Of a DNA stretch of 7,519 bases, positions 7,036 to 7,519 are shown one piece after another; position 1 is the stretch's first letter; each line of letters begins with the position of its first letter. The notes beneath the pieces were generated by a model. That model was not told where the DNA came from. It was given only the letters and a program-made list of their open reading frames with translations, and searched no databases. Source of the DNA: Acholeplasmataceae bacterium (lineage in GTDB: Bacteria; Bacillota_I; Bacilli_A; Izemoplasmatales; Hujiaoplasmataceae). The stretch covers positions 1 through 7,519 of the forward strand of contig JAAYZB010000210.1 in assembly GCA_012515085.1 (NCBI GenBank), given 5' to 3'. The translations under genes were made by a program, and so were the position numbers.

Positions 7036-7519
7036 TTCCGATTGCGGTGTTTGCCTCCGGAGACGGATCCAATTTTGAAGCGATCGTTAAAAATGCCAAG
7101 GGGTACACAGTGGCGATTTTGATATGCGATCAATTAGAAGCCAAGGCATGGCGCCGGGCCAAACGATTGGGCATCCCTTTCCAAGTGGTGGATGCGAGTG
7201 ACTATCCTTCAAAAGCGGCTTATGAAGCGGAAATAATCCGTCTTTTGGCATTGTTCCAAGTCCGTTGGATTGCCCTTGCGGGGTACATGCGCATCTGTGG
7301 AAAGACGTTATTGGACAAATATCCGAACCATATCATCAATATCCATCCAGCCCTGTTGCCGGCATTTTCAGGTATTGATGCGATCGGTCAAGCCCTGAAG
7401 GCGGGGGTGAAGGTGACAGGCGTCACCATTCATATCATCGATGAAGGAATCGACACGGGCACGATTATTGCTCAAGAAGCGTATCGGATCCCTCCGGGAG
7501 CCAATCGTGACCGAGTCCA
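7032..7519 (+). CDS. purN: PurN, phosphoribosylglycinamide (GAR) formyltransferase, 3' end beyond the window
   Basis: Transfers the formyl group of 10-formyltetrahydrofolate to GAR, giving FGAR, the PurL substrate. 162 complete codons are present with no stop; bacterial PurN is about 190-210 residues, so roughly the last 30-45 are missing. The N-terminus IPIAVFASGDGSNFEAIV carries the glycine-rich phosphate loop of the formyltransferase fold. INIHPALLP (102-110) and DEGIDTG (137-143) hold the catalytic set: Asn103, His105 and Asp141, with the same spacing as Asn106, His108 and Asp144 of the Escherichia coli enzyme. The GIDAIGQALKAGVKVTG stretch between them is very close to Bacillus PurN. It starts in an ATGA overlap with the purM stop, so co-translation is likely. 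The truncation is only the window edge. Confidence 0.96.
   Translation, partial: MIPIAVFASGDGSNFEAIVKNAKGYTVAILICDQLEAKAWRRAKRLGIPFQVVDASDYPSKAAYEAEIIRLLALFQVRWIALAGYMRICGKTLLDKYPNHIINIHPALLPAFSGIDAIGQALKAGVKVTGVTIHIIDEGIDTGTIIAQEAYRIPPGANRDRV

Overview
The window is a segment of a de novo purine (IMP) biosynthesis operon. All genes are on the + strand and tightly packed, in the order purE (3' end only) - purL - purC - purF - purM - purN (5' part only). Coding sequence fills almost the whole window. The only non-coding stretches are the roughly 32 bases between purE and purL, 5 bases between purL and purC, and 9 bases between purF and purM. purC/purF overlap by 7 bases and purM/purN by 4 bases (ATGA). 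No stretch over 300 bases lacks a gene, and I see no RNA gene, mobile element, CRISPR array or convincing terminator.

The organism is most likely a member of the Bacillota (Firmicutes). The purC-F-M-N order is the Gram-positive order. PurF is the Bacillus-type enzyme, with a short propeptide before the catalytic Cys and four Cys placed to bind a 4Fe-4S cluster. Most starts have strong purine-rich Shine-Dalgarno sequences. PurL, however, is the long single-chain type of about 1,230 residues with its own C-terminal glutaminase domain, known from clostridia and streptococci. Bacillus instead has a split PurS/PurQ/PurL. Class and genus cannot be resolved by eye.

Together the genes cover most of the ten-step pathway. 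PurF makes phosphoribosylamine from PRPP and glutamine. PurN formylates GAR, PurL converts FGAR to FGAM, PurM closes the imidazole ring to AIR, PurE carboxylates AIR, and PurC adds aspartate to give SAICAR. PurD (GAR synthetase), PurB (adenylosuccinate lyase) and PurH (AICAR transformylase/IMP cyclohydrolase) are not in the window. By analogy with related operons, purH and purD probably follow purN. The operon promoter and any purine-responsive control (PurR boxes or a guanine riboswitch) would lie upstream of purE, outside the window.

For purL, purC and purM, ribosome-binding-site placement supports a start slightly downstream of the longest open frame; I have used those starts. I found no previously undescribed system. 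The most notable extra structure is three near-perfect short inverted repeats inside purL, purC and purF, each centred on a GATG/CATC core. These may be chance or codon-driven.
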